A DNA stretch of 64,000 nt. Origin: Antilocapra americana. Lineage: Eukaryota; Chordata; Mammalia; Artiodactyla; Antilocapridae. The notes under the pieces are model-generated. The model made no database searches. It was not told where the DNA came from and saw only the letters and a program-made list of their open reading frames with translations. Position 1 is the stretch's first letter; each line of letters begins with the position of its first letter. A program made the position numbers and the translations under genes. Location of the stretch: assembly GCA_007570785.1 (NCBI GenBank), contig ML664161.1, forward strand, positions 43,313,643 to 43,377,642, written 5' to 3'. This document shows positions 36,855 to 47,661 of the stretch, in pieces.

Positions 36855-37495
36855 AGAGCACTGTGCTTGAAGTCTGGCCCTAGAGCCCTGCTTTGCTACC
36901 CTCTGGCATCATGATCTATGGCAAAAAACTTCACCTTTCCTAAACATCAGTTTCCTCATGAGTAAAATCAGAAAATCCCCACATCCAAAGAGTGAGTGTA
37001 AGAGGTAAGTTGTTGTTCAGCAGCTCAGTCATGGCCAACTCTTTGCAACCTCATGGACTGCAGCACACCAGGCTTTCCTGTCCATCACCATCTCCACAGC
37101 TTGCTCAAACTCATGTCCATTGAGTTGGTGATGCCATCCAACCATCTCATCCTCTGTCATCCCCTTTTCCTCCCGCCTTCAATCTTTCCCAGCATCAGGG
37201 TCTTTTCTAATAAGTCAGCTCTTCGCATCAGGTGGCCAGAGTGTTGGAGCTTCAGTGTCAGCATCAGTCCTTCCAATGAATATTCAGGGTTGATTTTCTT
37301 AAGGATTGCCTGGTTTGATCTCCTTGCAGTCCAAGGGACTCTCAAGAGTCTTCTCCAACACCACAGTTCAAAAGCATCAATTTTTCAGCCTTCAGCCTTC
37401 TTTATGGTCCAAGGGATAAGTTAAATAATATATAAAAAGTGCCAAGCACAAGACCTGCTGCACAGTAAGCATTTTATAATGGTAGCCACACTACT
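36855..37495 (+). repeat. MIR SINE relic split by a BovB insertion
   Basis: The 5' part (about 36,855-37,005) contains the MIR core (CATCAGTTTCCTCATGAGTA). The 3' part (37,417-37,495) continues with TAAGTTAAATAATATATAAA and the AAGTGCCAAGCACAAGACCTG end. The intervening ~405 bp is BovB. TAAGTT occurs on both sides (37,006-37,011 and 37,417-37,422), consistent with a short target-site duplication. Confidence 0.75.
37012..37413 (-). mobile_element. BovB 3' fragment, minus strand
   Basis: The antisense of the BovB 3' end runs from TTGTTCAGCAGCTCAGTCATG to the TTCTTTATGGTCCAA region. On the minus strand it encodes a remnant with LRVPWTARRSNQ-like residues (37,157-37,345) from the end of the BovB protein. 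The copy is 5'-truncated and was inserted into a MIR. Confidence 0.93.
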
Positions 37496-38417
37496 ATGAA
37501 GGCTATAGGAGCAGGGAGAAGAAAGGGGTTTTCACTTTGGGGAAAGTGACAGTATCTTCTTTCAGGTAATGCCATTTTGATGTTTCTCCATTTAGGCTCA
37601 GTGCAGTGATTATTCCAGAAAATATACTCAGTGCAAGGGGCAAAATATAAATAACTCTGATGTAACACCAAGTCATGTGATGCACCATATATAGTTCTCA
37701 TGTTGGAATCCTCATTACGGAATTTAAAGTGACCTTATCACTAGGTCCTGTGGCAGGCTTTCTGGACCAGAAGATTCCAGTATTAAATGACTTAGAAAAG
37801 GGGTTTCCATCACAAGTATTCATTAAAACCAGAAAAAGGATTATCATATGTATAAACATTTATAAACATGTTTATATGCATATATATGTATTCCAAAGGT
37901 GTCTTATTTTAAAAACAAAAATCAACTTTACTTGACAGCACTAAGGTTCCTGGATGAGCAGCTCTTATTAACAGAGTTTGTGAACTGTCAAAGAGGAATC
38001 GATGTCTCTGTAGAGAAAATTAACACAAATTTAAAGGGACAGATAGTGGGACCTTCTATTGGCAGAGCTATCCTAGGGGTCTTCAGGCCATCATAGATGC
38101 TTCTTGTGAATGTGGGTATTAACTAGTGGTTAAATAAGGAGCTAAATTTTTTTAAGTAAAACATTTCCTATAGTATCACAAAACTGAAGATAGGGTTCCT
38201 GATTAGTTTTTCTGGCTATGATACCTCTGGCACCTTATTCATTAAATGGTTTTCTCATCAGTTTCCAAAAAGGTGAGATTGGTGACATAGATTTGGGAAT
38301 GCCTTTCAGGTAACTAGTTAAAAAGTTAAAAGTCAAACAGATTTCTTTAACTAGTTTAATGGTTTAACAGGTGGATAAGCCACTTAAGTCCCCCATCTTT
38401 CTTCTCAGGGGACTATT
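37496..38417. other. Unique non-coding stretch
   Basis: No gene or clear repeat is seen. A short AT-rich TATATGCATATATATG block lies near 37,872. Otherwise the complexity is ordinary. Confidence 0.45.
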
Positions 38418-38427
38418 AGAGTTTTAA

Positions 38428-38603
38428 GGGGTTTCCCTTGTGGCTCAGCTGGTAAAGAATCTGCCTGCAAGGTGGGAGACCTGAGTTTGATCCCCTGGAG
38501 AAGGGAAAGGCTACCCATCCAGTATTCTGGACTGGAGAATTCCATGGACTGTATAGTCGATGGAGTTGCAAAGAGTCAACACAACTGAACAACTTTCACT
38601 TTC
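38428..38603 (+). mobile_element. Bov-tA SINE with target-site duplication
   Basis: The head GGCTCAGCTGGTAAAGAATC and a B-box-like GAGTTTGATCCC are followed by a shortened Bov-A body. AGAGTTTTAA occurs at 38,418-38,427 and 38,604-38,613. At about 176 bp it is shorter than its neighbours and probably carries internal deletions. Confidence 0.93.
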
Positions 38604-38613
38604 AGAGTTTTAA

Positions 38614-39510
38614 AGGACTTTAAAAATCATAAGATCTTTTTCTTGCAGAGGAAAAGGCTGAGCCACTTAGAGGTTAAATGGCTCATCCAAGATTATGTGT
38701 GTAGTTCTGTGATTTTACTTTCTCTTTTTTTATTCTTACTCCTTTTACCTCTCTGCTTTTCCCTCTCACCAATATTCTCTGCCCCCACAACCACCTCTCT
38801 GCTGATTATTTCTTGGATTTGCCCTTGCCTTATGAAATTTCCTGTGCCTCAAATGAGGAGCTAGTGGGTCTTTGCCAATTAGTAACCCCTCACCACTAAT
38901 TCACCACTACATTTGGGGCAAAGAAAGGAGGGAAGTAGAACAATTTTAAATTTACTGTGATCTCTGAGACAGCTCTATCTACACCTGGGAATTGCTGTTA
39001 GACAATTAAGGTTAGTAAAGCTCATTGAATTTCTCAGAGGAAAGGTGTTATTTGAATTATTACCAGATAATTATTGTTAAAAATAACAATAATGTAAAAA
39101 ATAGGAACTTTACATGTTAGAGACATTATCATTTTAATTTCAAGTTGGGGGGAGGAAAGCCCTGAGGGATCAGAAACTTTTTTTTTTTCCAGAATGTGCT
39201 TTCTGCCAGAAACTCCATGAATTCTGTCTAATGTCCGATGACTTGACAAACTGGCCCTGAATCAGAAGCTAGTTGTGTCATGTGAACTGGTAGCCAAGTT
39301 TTTCAGCTTGAGTTGGTCCTTTGAAAACAACCCTCAGTAGGAAGGTGAGTGTCAGACACAGGACCTGTGGTACCCAGATTGATGTCATCAGCATCACCTG
39401 GGAGCCTGTAGAAATGTAGAATCACAGACTCCATCCCCAGACATGCTGAAGCAGAAATCCTGGGTGATTCATTTGTTCATCAACATTTGAGAAAACCAGT
39501 ATAAAGCATC
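38614..39510. other. Unique non-coding stretch
   Basis: No gene is supported. A pyrimidine-rich block lies at 38,715-38,800, and a T run at 39,179-39,189. No element family was recognised. Confidence 0.45.
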
Positions 39511-39521
39511 ATCATCTTCAA

Positions 39522-39801
39522 TTTGGAGAAGGCAATGGCACTCCACTCCAGTATTCTTGCCTGGAAAATCCCATGGACGGAGGAGCCTGGTGGGCTGCAG
39601 TCCATGGGGTCGCAGAGAGTCAGACATGACTGAACAACTTCACTTTCACTTTTCACTTTCATGCATTGGAGAAGGAAATGGCAACCCACTCCAGTACTCT
39701 TGCCTGGAGAATCCCAGAGACAGGGAAGCCTGGTAGGCTACTGTCTATGGGGTCACATGGAGTTGGACACGACTGAAGCGACTTAGCAGCAGCAGCAGCA
39801 G
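39522..39801 (+). mobile_element. Bov-A2 dimer SINE (first of an adjacent pair)
   Basis: Two Bov-A monomers in sense orientation are joined by a CACTTTTCACTTTCATGCAT linker, ending in a CAG-repeat tail. Direct repeats CATCTTCAA (39,513-39,521, with one base difference at its end, and 39,802-39,810) bound the element. Confidence 0.94.
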
Positions 39802-39834
39802 CATCTTCAAATGGAAAAGAGTTTGGAAGGAGTT

Positions 39835-40121
39835 ATGGAGAAGGCAATGGCAACCCACCCCAGTATTCTTGCCTAGAAAATCCCATGGACAGAGGAGGCT
39901 GGTAGGCTGCAGTCCAGGGGGTCACTAAGAGTTGGACACGACTGAGCTACTTCGCTTTCACTTTTCACTGTCATGCATTGGAAAAGGAAATGGCAACCCA
40001 CTCCAGTGTTCTTGCCTGGAGAATCCCAGGGACGGGGGAGCCTGGTGGGCCCCCATCTATAGGATCGCACAGAGTTGGACACGACTGAAGCGACTTAACA
40101 GCAGCAGCAGCAGCAGCAGCA
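39835..40121 (+). mobile_element. Bov-A2 dimer SINE (second of an adjacent pair)
   Basis: It has the same architecture and orientation as the copy 33 bp upstream, with a longer CAG tail of seven units. It has its own target-site duplication, GGAAGGAGTT, at 39,825-39,834 and 40,122-40,131. It is therefore an independent insertion and not a tandem duplication. Confidence 0.96.
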
Positions 40122-40267
40122 GGAAGGAGTTGTTTCTGAAAGAGTTCCTTCACCTGAGATCTATGCTCCCAGTGCTTTCAGTGACTCTGAACCATCATGG
40201 AAACAACATAAACCTGTTTCTTGTGCTGAAATCACAGTGGGAACTAGAAATGTGCTCATACTGTGTT

Positions 40268-40530
40268 GGAGCAGTTGTTGTATAGTGAAAAGAACACAGA
40301 TTTAGAGTCAGTAAGATGTGGGTTTAAATTCTGGCCTCACACTACCCACAGCTTCCTAATCTTAGAGTAGTTGATTGAGGACTCTGGGTCTCACTTTTCC
40401 ACATTTATAAAATGGGTATATTAACACCTGCATCACGGCATTGCTATGAGGACTGAATAAGATTTACACATAAAAATTCCTCATACAGCCCCTAACAACA
40501 TTTAAACATCTAACAAATTATTGTTGCTAT
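40268..40530 (+). repeat. Near-complete MIR SINE
   Basis: The segment follows the MIR consensus nearly end to end: a tRNA-like head (GTATAGTGAAAAGAACACAG), the core with CTTTTCCACATTTATAAAATG, and the tail CATCTAACAAATTATTGTTG. It is better preserved than the other MIR relics in the window. Confidence 0.8.
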
Positions 40531-42439
40531 TTTTTTTGTAAGCTTTTGTCATAGAAGCCCCATCTGTCATTTTAGAATGATTTGGTATGGAAATGGTCAT
40601 ACTGAAATGAGACCTCCACAGAAAGATCCTCACAGCAGTCTGTGGCGGCATATTATATAACAGCTCTGCTCTCTAAGGGCTTTGAGACAGATCTGCAGAG
40701 CCATCAACAATATAGCAGTCTGAAATGGAAATGACCCACTGTCTCCTCTGCCTCTGACACCATCCAGAACCTTGCCAGCTGGGCTCCCAGAGAAGATTCT
40801 TTTCTACAGTGATGATGTAAGAGGGAGAGAGAACAGCTGGATTTCCAGATTCTGGGGGAAATGTAAGACCCTTAACTTAAAAACTGAGTACATTTGGATA
40901 TCGATGCCATTGAAAAAGGATAAGTATGAAACCTCATGTAGTCAATTTCCCTGAGTCTTTTTTAGAACATCACTACTCCTGAAGCAACAGAACATGACAC
41001 ACCAGGCAGCAGTTCTAATTAAAAACCTTTGGGTGTGTGCTGTGGCAAGAGGGGGAATAAGAAGGAGAGAAGTGACAATTTGCCCAAAAAGGAAAGGAAA
41101 ATCATGGCAAGAGGCTGTGGAGCTGATAAGAAGAGTTTGATTAAAGGACAGAAAGATTATGTCTCCATTTAATTATAACATGCACAATTTAAATCAAATG
41201 TTAGACATATTTAAAATGTACACTTCTGTAATTACACAATGGATGTGTATGCTTCCAGGTAATTTTTCACTGCAATGTACTAGACATATCGACTGGTGAT
41301 TTGCTCTATCATTTTAATATAGTTGCAGAGGAAGAAAAGAGAAGGAAGCTCTGTCTGGTGACCTGTTGATAATCTGTCCAGCCATGTGATGATTTTGTAA
41401 GAACTGCAAGGAGCTCTTGAACCCAATTCGCTGTTTATGTGGCTCCTGGGGTGTTGCTATATAATGGATCTCTCAGTACATCGCATGGCCCCACCATACT
41501 GGCCAAGAGAATATGATGACCAGTACCAAGTTTTCCTCTGGAATTAACAATGAATGACATGAGTAACATGCTCACTTCGGGGAGGCAGATGAAGTTTTGC
41601 AGGACTGGAGGCTAGCACTTAAGAGCTGAGTTCTTCTGGACACATAAAAGCTACTGAGATCTGTTTTCCTCACGTAGGTAAACACTGCTATCCCCACAAC
41701 ATGTTTTGTTGGGCTTTACATCATCAGGTGAAAGAAAATGATTCTATCTGAGGATGAGGATCGAGAGGAGATTAAAGAGTTAATGTTTCTTCTACCACAA
41801 GAGAAGAATAAGGGACAAAAATTAGAACAGTCTTGGGAGCAGTCACTGTCCTTTTCTACAAGGAGATTGGAGATACAATGAAAGGAAAATAAGTAAACCT
41901 TTAAACAAACCTACAGGATAAAAACTGGGCAAAGCTAGGTGGGGAAAGATTTATTGGTGTGGCATAATAGCAGGATTGCAAATAGCCTAGGTGTCTACAA
42001 AAAGATGAATTTAACCATAGAATTACCACAGCCTGTTCTCACCTAGAACTTCAGCTGAGTGCACTGCTTTTCCAAAGCATGAGAAATGTCTTCATTCTGC
42101 TTTTTCACCCTGAGTTGATCACTCCAGTGGTATTTGCAATATTGCACAAATGTTTCTGCTTGTATTGTTAGATTTGCTCCCTTGTTCTTTAAATCCACCC
42201 TCGTTTTTAAAACACTTAACTATAAAAAGGCATTTATTCGTTTGGTTTATTAAAGTAAGGGAAACAAAGTTCTTCATTTTGTGGAACCCAGTGTATCCTT
42301 GCAGATTATGCACCCCAACCCCTCACTCTGTCTGGTCACTGCTGATGGTCTGCTGGGCCTACTGGTTCTGAGCAAGCACTGGTAGGTATTTAGAGATTTG
42401 TGACTTTTTCTATCAGTTGTCTTTACTTAGCCGCTAGCA
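40531..42439. other. Unique non-coding stretch
   Basis: No gene or young repeat is recognised. Short open frames (for example 40,772-40,954 and 42,150-42,371) have no family resemblance. Confidence 0.45.
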
Positions 42440-42550
42440 AAGATGTGGACTTGAACAACTCAGTTCCCTTGATCCCCTCATCTGAAAAATGAGGGTTTGG
42501 AGTAGATGAGCTTCAAGGTCTTTCCAGTTCAGTCTCAGCTTCCATGACTC
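42440..42550 (+). repeat. MIR-type SINE relic
   Basis: The block CCCTCATCTGAAAAATGAGG followed by GGTTTGGAGTAGATGA matches the MIR/MIR3-type core in sense orientation. Confidence 0.55.
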
Positions 42551-42728
42551 CAATAAAGCATCTTTATTCCTTTTAAATTTGGCTCAGCAGATAGCCGCCG
42601 AGTGCTAAGATGTGTGAAAGGCATTGAGCACAATGGGGTAACAGAAAGTAAAAACAGTCTCTGCCTTCAAGAAGCTTAAGCAGGAAGAAATATTGCACAA
42701 ATAAATATTAGAGTCCATAGGACATGTA

Positions 42729-42912
42729 AGGGCTTTCCTGATGGCCCAGACTATAAAGAATCCAACTGCAATGCCAGAGACCTGTGTTTGACCCCTGGGT
42801 CAGGAAGATCCCCTAGAGGAGGAAATGGCAACCCACTTCAGTATTTTTGCCTGGAGAATTCATGGTGGGCTATGGTCCATGGGAACACAAAGAGTCAGAC
42901 ACAACTAAGCAA
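42729..42912 (+). mobile_element. Bov-tA SINE
   Basis: The head GGGCTTTCCTGATGGCCCAG and a B-box-like GTTTGACCCCTGGG are followed by a Bov-A body. The body lacks some bases around 42,860-42,866 (GAATTCATGGTGGGC). No clear target-site duplication is seen. Confidence 0.92.
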
Positions 42913-43654
42913 CCAATGCTTTCTTTTCCTTTTTCGTAGACTGTGCAAAGGGAACAGTGGAAAAAGTTCTTTAGGATTCAAGAAAGGGCACTTTCCTTTG
43001 AGAAATGTCTTATAAGTGAGATGGTGTTTAGATTGCCCTTAAGGAAGCTCTATGCAGATGCTAGGAAAAGGGAGAAAAGACCATGATGGGAAAGAATGGA
43101 ACTTCAGCAATGTAGAATGGACTATAGGAAAAAAAGAGAAGGAAATCAGAATGGGGCTATATTGTAGAAACCTTAAAGGCCAAGCCAAGAAGTCTGCATT
43201 TAATCCAGCAAAGAGCAAAAGAAGGATGTATTTAGAATGGTACTCCAGGACAGTAAATGTATTGCTGGTATGAAGGATGAACAAGAGGTGAAGAGGATCT
43301 GGAGGAAGGGAAGCCAAGCAGGAGGCACTCACAGAAGTCCAGGCAACAGGTGGTAAAGGGATAAAAAGTGAGTATTGAATCACAGCCTAAGTAAAAACCA
43401 CAGGACTTGGCAGCTGATTGCTTATGGGAAATGAAAGAAAAGGGGGAATTAAACAAGGCTCCTCAACTGTAGGCACAAGTAACTGGATGGAGATGGGACC
43501 AATAGCAGGAAATGGGAAGACTAGAGAAGGCACTTATTTTGAGGGAAAAGCAATGAATTCTGCTTGAAACTTTCTGAGTTAGAAGTGCCTATGCAGTATA
43601 TGATGGAGATGTGAGCTTCTCAAAGTTAGAGGCCCCATCTTATTCATATTTTCA

Positions 43655-44685
43655 AGATGGGAATACCAGACCACCTGACCTGCCTCTTGAGAAACCTGTA
43701 TGCAGGTCAGGAAGCAACCGTTAGAAATGCACATGGAACAACGACTGGTTCCAAATAGGAAAAGGAGTACGTCAAGGCTGTATATTATCACCCTGCTTAT
43801 TTAACTTCTATGCAGAGTACATCATGAGAAATGCTGGGCTGGAAGAAGCACAAGCTGGAATCAAGATTGCCGTGAGGAATATCAATAACCTCAGATATGC
43901 AGATGACACCACCCTTATGGCAAAGTGAAGAGGAACTAAGAAGCCTCTTGATGAAAGTGAAAGAAGAGAGTGAAAAAGTTGGCTTAAAGCTCAACATTCA
44001 GAAAACCAAGATCACGGCATCCGATCCCGTCACTTCATGGCAGATAGATGGGGAAATTGTAGAAACAGTGGCTAACTTTATTTTTCTGGGCTCCAAAATC
44101 ACTGCAAATGGTGATTGCAGCCATGAAATTAAAAGACGCTTACTCCTTGGAAGGAAAGTTATGACCAACCTAGATAGCATATTAAAAAGCAGAGACGTTA
44201 CTTTGCCAACAAAGGTCTGTCTAGTCAAGGCTATGGTTTTTCCAGAGGTCATGTATGGATGTGAGAGTTGGACTATAAAGAAAACTGAGTGCTAAGGAAT
44301 TGATGCTTTTGAACTGTGGTGTTGGAGAAGACCCTTGAGAGTCCCTTGGACTGCAAGTAGATCCAACTAGTCCATCCTAAAGGAGATCAGTCCTGGGTGT
44401 TCATTGGAAGGACTGATGTTGAAGCTGAAACTTCAATACTTTGGCCACCTGATGCAGAGAGCTGACTCATTGGAAAAGACCGTGATCCTGGGAAAGATTG
44501 AGGGCAGGAGGAGAAGGGGACCACAGAGGATTAGATGGCTGGATGGCATCACCGACTCTATGAACATGGGTTTGAGTGGACTCAGGGAGTGAACTCAGGG
44601 AGTTGGTGATGGACAGGGAGGCTTGACGTGCTGCGGTTCATGGGGTCACAAAGAGTCAGACATGACTGAGCGACTGAACTGAATA
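43655..44685 (+). mobile_element. BovB (RTE LINE) 3' copy, about 1.03 kb
   Basis: The plus-strand copy starts in the reverse-transcriptase domain (GATGGGAATACCAGACC) and ends with GAGCGACTGAACTGAA. The RT catalytic box is encoded at about 43,888-43,908 as LRYADDT. The upstream GVRQGC-like box lies near 43,767-43,784. The frame is broken just after the catalytic box: GGCAAAGTGAAG (43,919-43,930) lacks two bases present in the copy at 2,354, which reads GGCAGAAAGTGAAG. Downstream, 43,897-44,295 stays open and contains MVFPEVMYGCESWTIKK. The copy is 5'-truncated and dead. It forms an inverted pair with the copy at 46,068. Confidence 0.94.
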
Positions 44686-45399
44686 GAGTCTATGTAAACA
44701 GTGAATGAATGAACAAACAAGCAAATGAATCAATGAACCAATAACCAGCAGTTATTTAGAATATGTGTCTGGAGCTCTGTAGACAAGTGAGAATTAAAGA
44801 AAGCCATGTGGGTGTTCTCTATGGAGAAGGGATTGTTGAGGTCATGGAGGGTGGGTGTGTAGGCAAAGCTTGCGAAGAGTATTCTGAGGTATGTCTGCAT
44901 TTGGGGAAGGAGAATAGGCCAAGAAAGGAAGCAGAAGAAAGAACTGAGAGCAGGAGCGAAGTCAGGATGGTGCCATATCCTGATAAGAAGGGAGGCGAGC
45001 TTCCGGAATAAAGTGGTCATCAGGCGCAGGTGACCAAAGGGCCAAGGCCTGGGCAAAGACCTCTGGGTATGAGTCTCTGAGACAGATGGAAGTTCATTCT
45101 GTAACTCCTGAGGCTGCACTCCTCGGGGTTAGAGGGTGCAGCAGGAAACAGACTTCAGTGAAGGGTGGCAAGAATGCAAGAGGTCAGAAACATGGTCGGG
45201 TCAGTGGGCATCTGTAAGACAAGCGAGAATCTTGGAGTGACAAAGAGGGAGAGACTGAGGGGAAATGAGCATTGGAAAGGTCAGCTGTGGCCAGGTGGAG
45301 GGGCACTGCTCCCGCTTCCCCTCTCTGGGGGTCTGTAACCTCCAGAATCTGATGCCTGATGATCTGAGGTAGAGCTGATGTAATGATAAAAGAAATAAA

Positions 45400-45617
45400 G
45401 GAGAATTAGAAAGTGTTAGTCGCTCAGTCATGTCCAACTCTTTGTGACCCCATGGACTATAGCCCGCCAGGCTCCTCCATTCATGGGATTCTCCAGGCAA
45501 GAATACTGTTATGGGTTGCCATTTCCCTCTCCAGGGGATCTTCCAGACCCAGGGATTGAACCCAGGTCTCCTGCACTGCTGCCAGACTCTTTACTGTCTG
45601 AGCCACCAGGGAAGCCC
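45400..45617 (-). mobile_element. Bov-tA SINE with 9-bp target-site duplication
   Basis: An antisense tail and Bov-A body (GTTAGTCGCTCAGTCATGTC) are followed by a tRNA-like head ending GAGCCACCAGGGAAGCCC. AGAAATAAA occurs at 45,391-45,399 and 45,618-45,626. Confidence 0.94.
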
Positions 45618-46067
45618 AGAAATAAAAATATATAGAAATAAAAATCTACAAATAATAAATGCTGGAGAAGGTTTGGAGAAAAAGGAACCCTCTTACATTG
45701 TTGGTGGGAATGCAAACTAGTACAGCCACTATAGAGAACAGTGTGGAGATTCCTTAAAAAACTGGAAATAGAACTTTCATATGACCCAGCAATCCTACTA
45801 CTGGGCATACACACTGAGGAAACCAGAACTGAAAGAGACACTTGTACCCCAATGTTCATTGCAGCACTGTTTATAATAGCCAGGACATGGAAGCAACCTA
45901 GATGTCCATCAGCAGACGAATGGATAAGAAAGCTGTGATACATATACACAATGGAATATTACTCAGCCGTTAAAATGAATACATTTGAATCAGTTCTAAT
46001 GAGGTGGATGAAACTAGAGCCTATTATACAGAGTGAAATAAGCCAGAAGAAAACACAAATACAGTAT

Positions 46068-47134
46068 CAGTTCAGTTCAATTCAGTTGTTCAGTCGTGTC
46101 CAACTCTTTGCAACCCCATGAACTGCAGTACGCCAGGCTTCCTTGTCCATCACCAACTCCCAGAGTTCACCCAAACCTATGTCCATAGAGTCGGTGATGC
46201 CATCCAGCCATCTCATCCTCTGTCGTTCCCTTGTCCTCCTGCCCCCAAGCCTTCCCAGCATTAGGGTCTTTTCCAATGAGTCAACTCTTTGTGTGAGGTG
46301 GCCAAAATATTGAAGTTTCAGCTTCACCATCAGTCCTTCCAATGAACACCCAGGACTGATCTCTTTTTGGATGGACTAGTTGGATCTACTTGCAGTCCAA
46401 GGGACTCTCAAGCATTTTCTCCAACACCACAGTTCAAAAGCATCAATTCTTCAGAGCTCAGCTTTCTTCACTGTCCAACTCTCACATCCATACAAGACCT
46501 CTGGAAAAACCATAGCCTTGACTAGACAGACCTTTGTTGGCAAAGTAATGTCTCTGCTTTTTAATATGTTGTCTAGGTTGGTCATAACTTTCCTTCCAAG
46601 GAGTAAGCGTCTTTTAATTTCATGGCTGTAATCACCATCTGCAGTGATTTTGGAGCCCCCCAAAAAATAAAATCTGACACTGTTTCCCCATCTGTTTCCC
46701 ATGAAATGATGGGACCAGATGCCATGATCTTGGTTTTCTGAATGTTGAGCTTTAAGCCAACTTTTTCACTCTCCTCTTTCACTTTCATCAAGAGGCTTTT
46801 TAGTTCCTCTTCACTTTCTGCCATAAGGGTGGTGTCATCTGCATATCTGAGATTATTGATATTTCTCACAGCAATCTTGATTCCAGCTTGTGCTTCTTCC
46901 AGCCCAGCGCTTTTCATGATGTACTCTGCATAGAAGTTAAATAAGCAGGGTGATAATATACAGCCTTGACGTACTCCTTTTCCTATTTGGAACCAGTCTG
47001 TTGTTCCATGTCCATTTCTAACAGTTGCTTCCTGACCTGCATGCAGGTTTCTCAAGAGACAGGTCAGATGGTCTGGTATTCCCATCTCTTTAAGAATTTT
47101 CCATAGTTTATTGTGATCCACAAAGTCAAAGGCC
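46068..47134 (-). mobile_element. BovB (RTE LINE) copy, minus strand, nested in L1
   Basis: This is the longest BovB in the window (about 1.07 kb). On the plus strand it begins with the RTE tail in reverse (CAGTTCAGTTCAATTCAGTT). It ends at GATCCACAAAGTCAAAGGCC. It is bounded by L1 sequence that is continuous across it (ACAGTAT before and TATACTAACC after, with TAT duplicated). The minus strand keeps 179 open codons at 46,582-47,121 with the RT motifs GKGVRQGCILSP and NNLRYADDTTLM. A frameshift near 46,600-46,700 then moves to another frame (46,451-46,702, MVFPEVLYGCESWTVKK). The copy is truncated and inactive. Confidence 0.95.
46582..47121 (-). pseudogene. BovB reverse-transcriptase fragment (longest open piece)
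   Basis: A 179-codon open segment of the BovB (RTE clade) polyprotein covers the central RT palm. It runs from an MDHNKLWKIL-like start through the GVRQGC box to the YADD catalytic box and the LNIQKTKIM segment. In a full BovB an endonuclease domain precedes this; it is absent here. The apparent ATG at 47,119-47,121 is an internal methionine at the truncation edge and not a true start. The frame then shifts, so no functional protein is expected. Confidence 0.9.
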
Positions 47135-47661
47135 CTATACTAACCCATATATATGGAATTTAGAAAGATGGTAATGATAACCCTATATGCAAGACCACAA
47201 AAAAGAGACACAGATGTATGGAACAGTCTTTTGGACTCTGTGGGAGAGGGCAACGGTGGGATGATCTGAGAGAATAGCACTGAAACATGTATATTATCAT
47301 ATGTGAAACAGATTGCCAGTCCAGGTTCGATGCATGAGACAGGGTGCTCAGGGCTGGTGCACTGGGATGACCGTGAGAGATAGGATGGGGAGGGAGGTGG
47401 GAGGGGGGTTCAGGATGGGGGACACATGTATACCCATGGCTGATTCATGTCAATGTATGGAAAAAACCACCACAATATTGTGAAGTAATTAGCCTCCAAT
47501 TAAATAAATTTTTAAAAATAAAATAAAATAAATAGAAATAAAGTGAGCAATAAATGTAATGCATTTGAATCATCCTGAAACCATCCCCCTTCCCTTGTTC
47601 TGTGGGAAAATTGTCTTCCATGAATCTGGTCCCTGGTGCCAAAAGGTTGGGGACCACTGCT

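Larger units (their letters stand above)
42590..45345 (+). repeat. Old LINE-like (LINE2-type) background interrupted by SINE and BovB
   Basis: The text at 42,600-42,720 (GGCATTGAGCACAATGGGG, CTCTGCCTTCAAGAAGC) and the purine-rich segments at 42,920-43,620 and 44,700-45,340 read like decayed LINE2-type 3' sequence. Examples are GCAGGAGGCACTCACAGAAG and GTCCAGGCAACAGG. The assignment is from memory of consensus style and is tentative. A Bov-tA (42,729) and a BovB copy (43,655) lie inside it. Confidence 0.35.
45643..47531 (+). mobile_element. 5'-truncated L1 3' end, split by BovB
   Basis: The left part (45,643-46,067) is the end of L1 ORF2, starting AAATCTACAAATAATAAATG. On the plus strand, 45,741-45,938 encodes [14 protein letters not shown] and [14 protein letters not shown]. 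The right part (47,135-47,531) is the last ORF2 codons and 3' UTR (GGAATTTAGAAAGATGGTA, TACCCATGGCTGATTCATG), ending in an A-rich tail. Possible target-site duplications ATAGAAATAAA lie at 45,632-45,642 and 47,532-47,542. A BovB copy lies between the two parts. Confidence 0.92.
45346..47661 (-). repeat. Old palindromic mammalian repeat split by SINE and L1/BovB
   Basis: The left piece (about 45,346-45,399) has GATGCCTGATGATCTGAGG. The right piece (47,532-47,661) has CAATAAATGTAATGCATTTG, then AATCATCCTGAAACC, and ends GGTTGGGGACCACTG. Both belong to one widespread mammalian element whose terminal GGTCCCCAACC motif I recognise from memory as a DNA-transposon-like end. I cannot name the family with certainty. 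Everything between the two pieces is later insertion: a Bov-tA and an L1 fragment that itself holds a BovB. Confidence 0.6.

Noticed and set aside
39785..40121. CAG/CTG trinucleotide runs, possible disease-type expansions
   Set aside because: They are the normal CAG tails of Bov-A2 SINEs, as are the CTG runs near 16,856 and 23,983.
16853..40121. Regularly repeated similar ~280-bp blocks as a satellite or array
   Set aside because: They are dispersed Bov-A2 SINEs with separate target-site duplications, not a tandem array. No CRISPR-like spacing exists.
43897..44295. 132-codon plus-strand frame as a host gene
   Set aside because: It is part of the BovB reverse-transcriptase remnant, recognisable by the MYGCESWT block.
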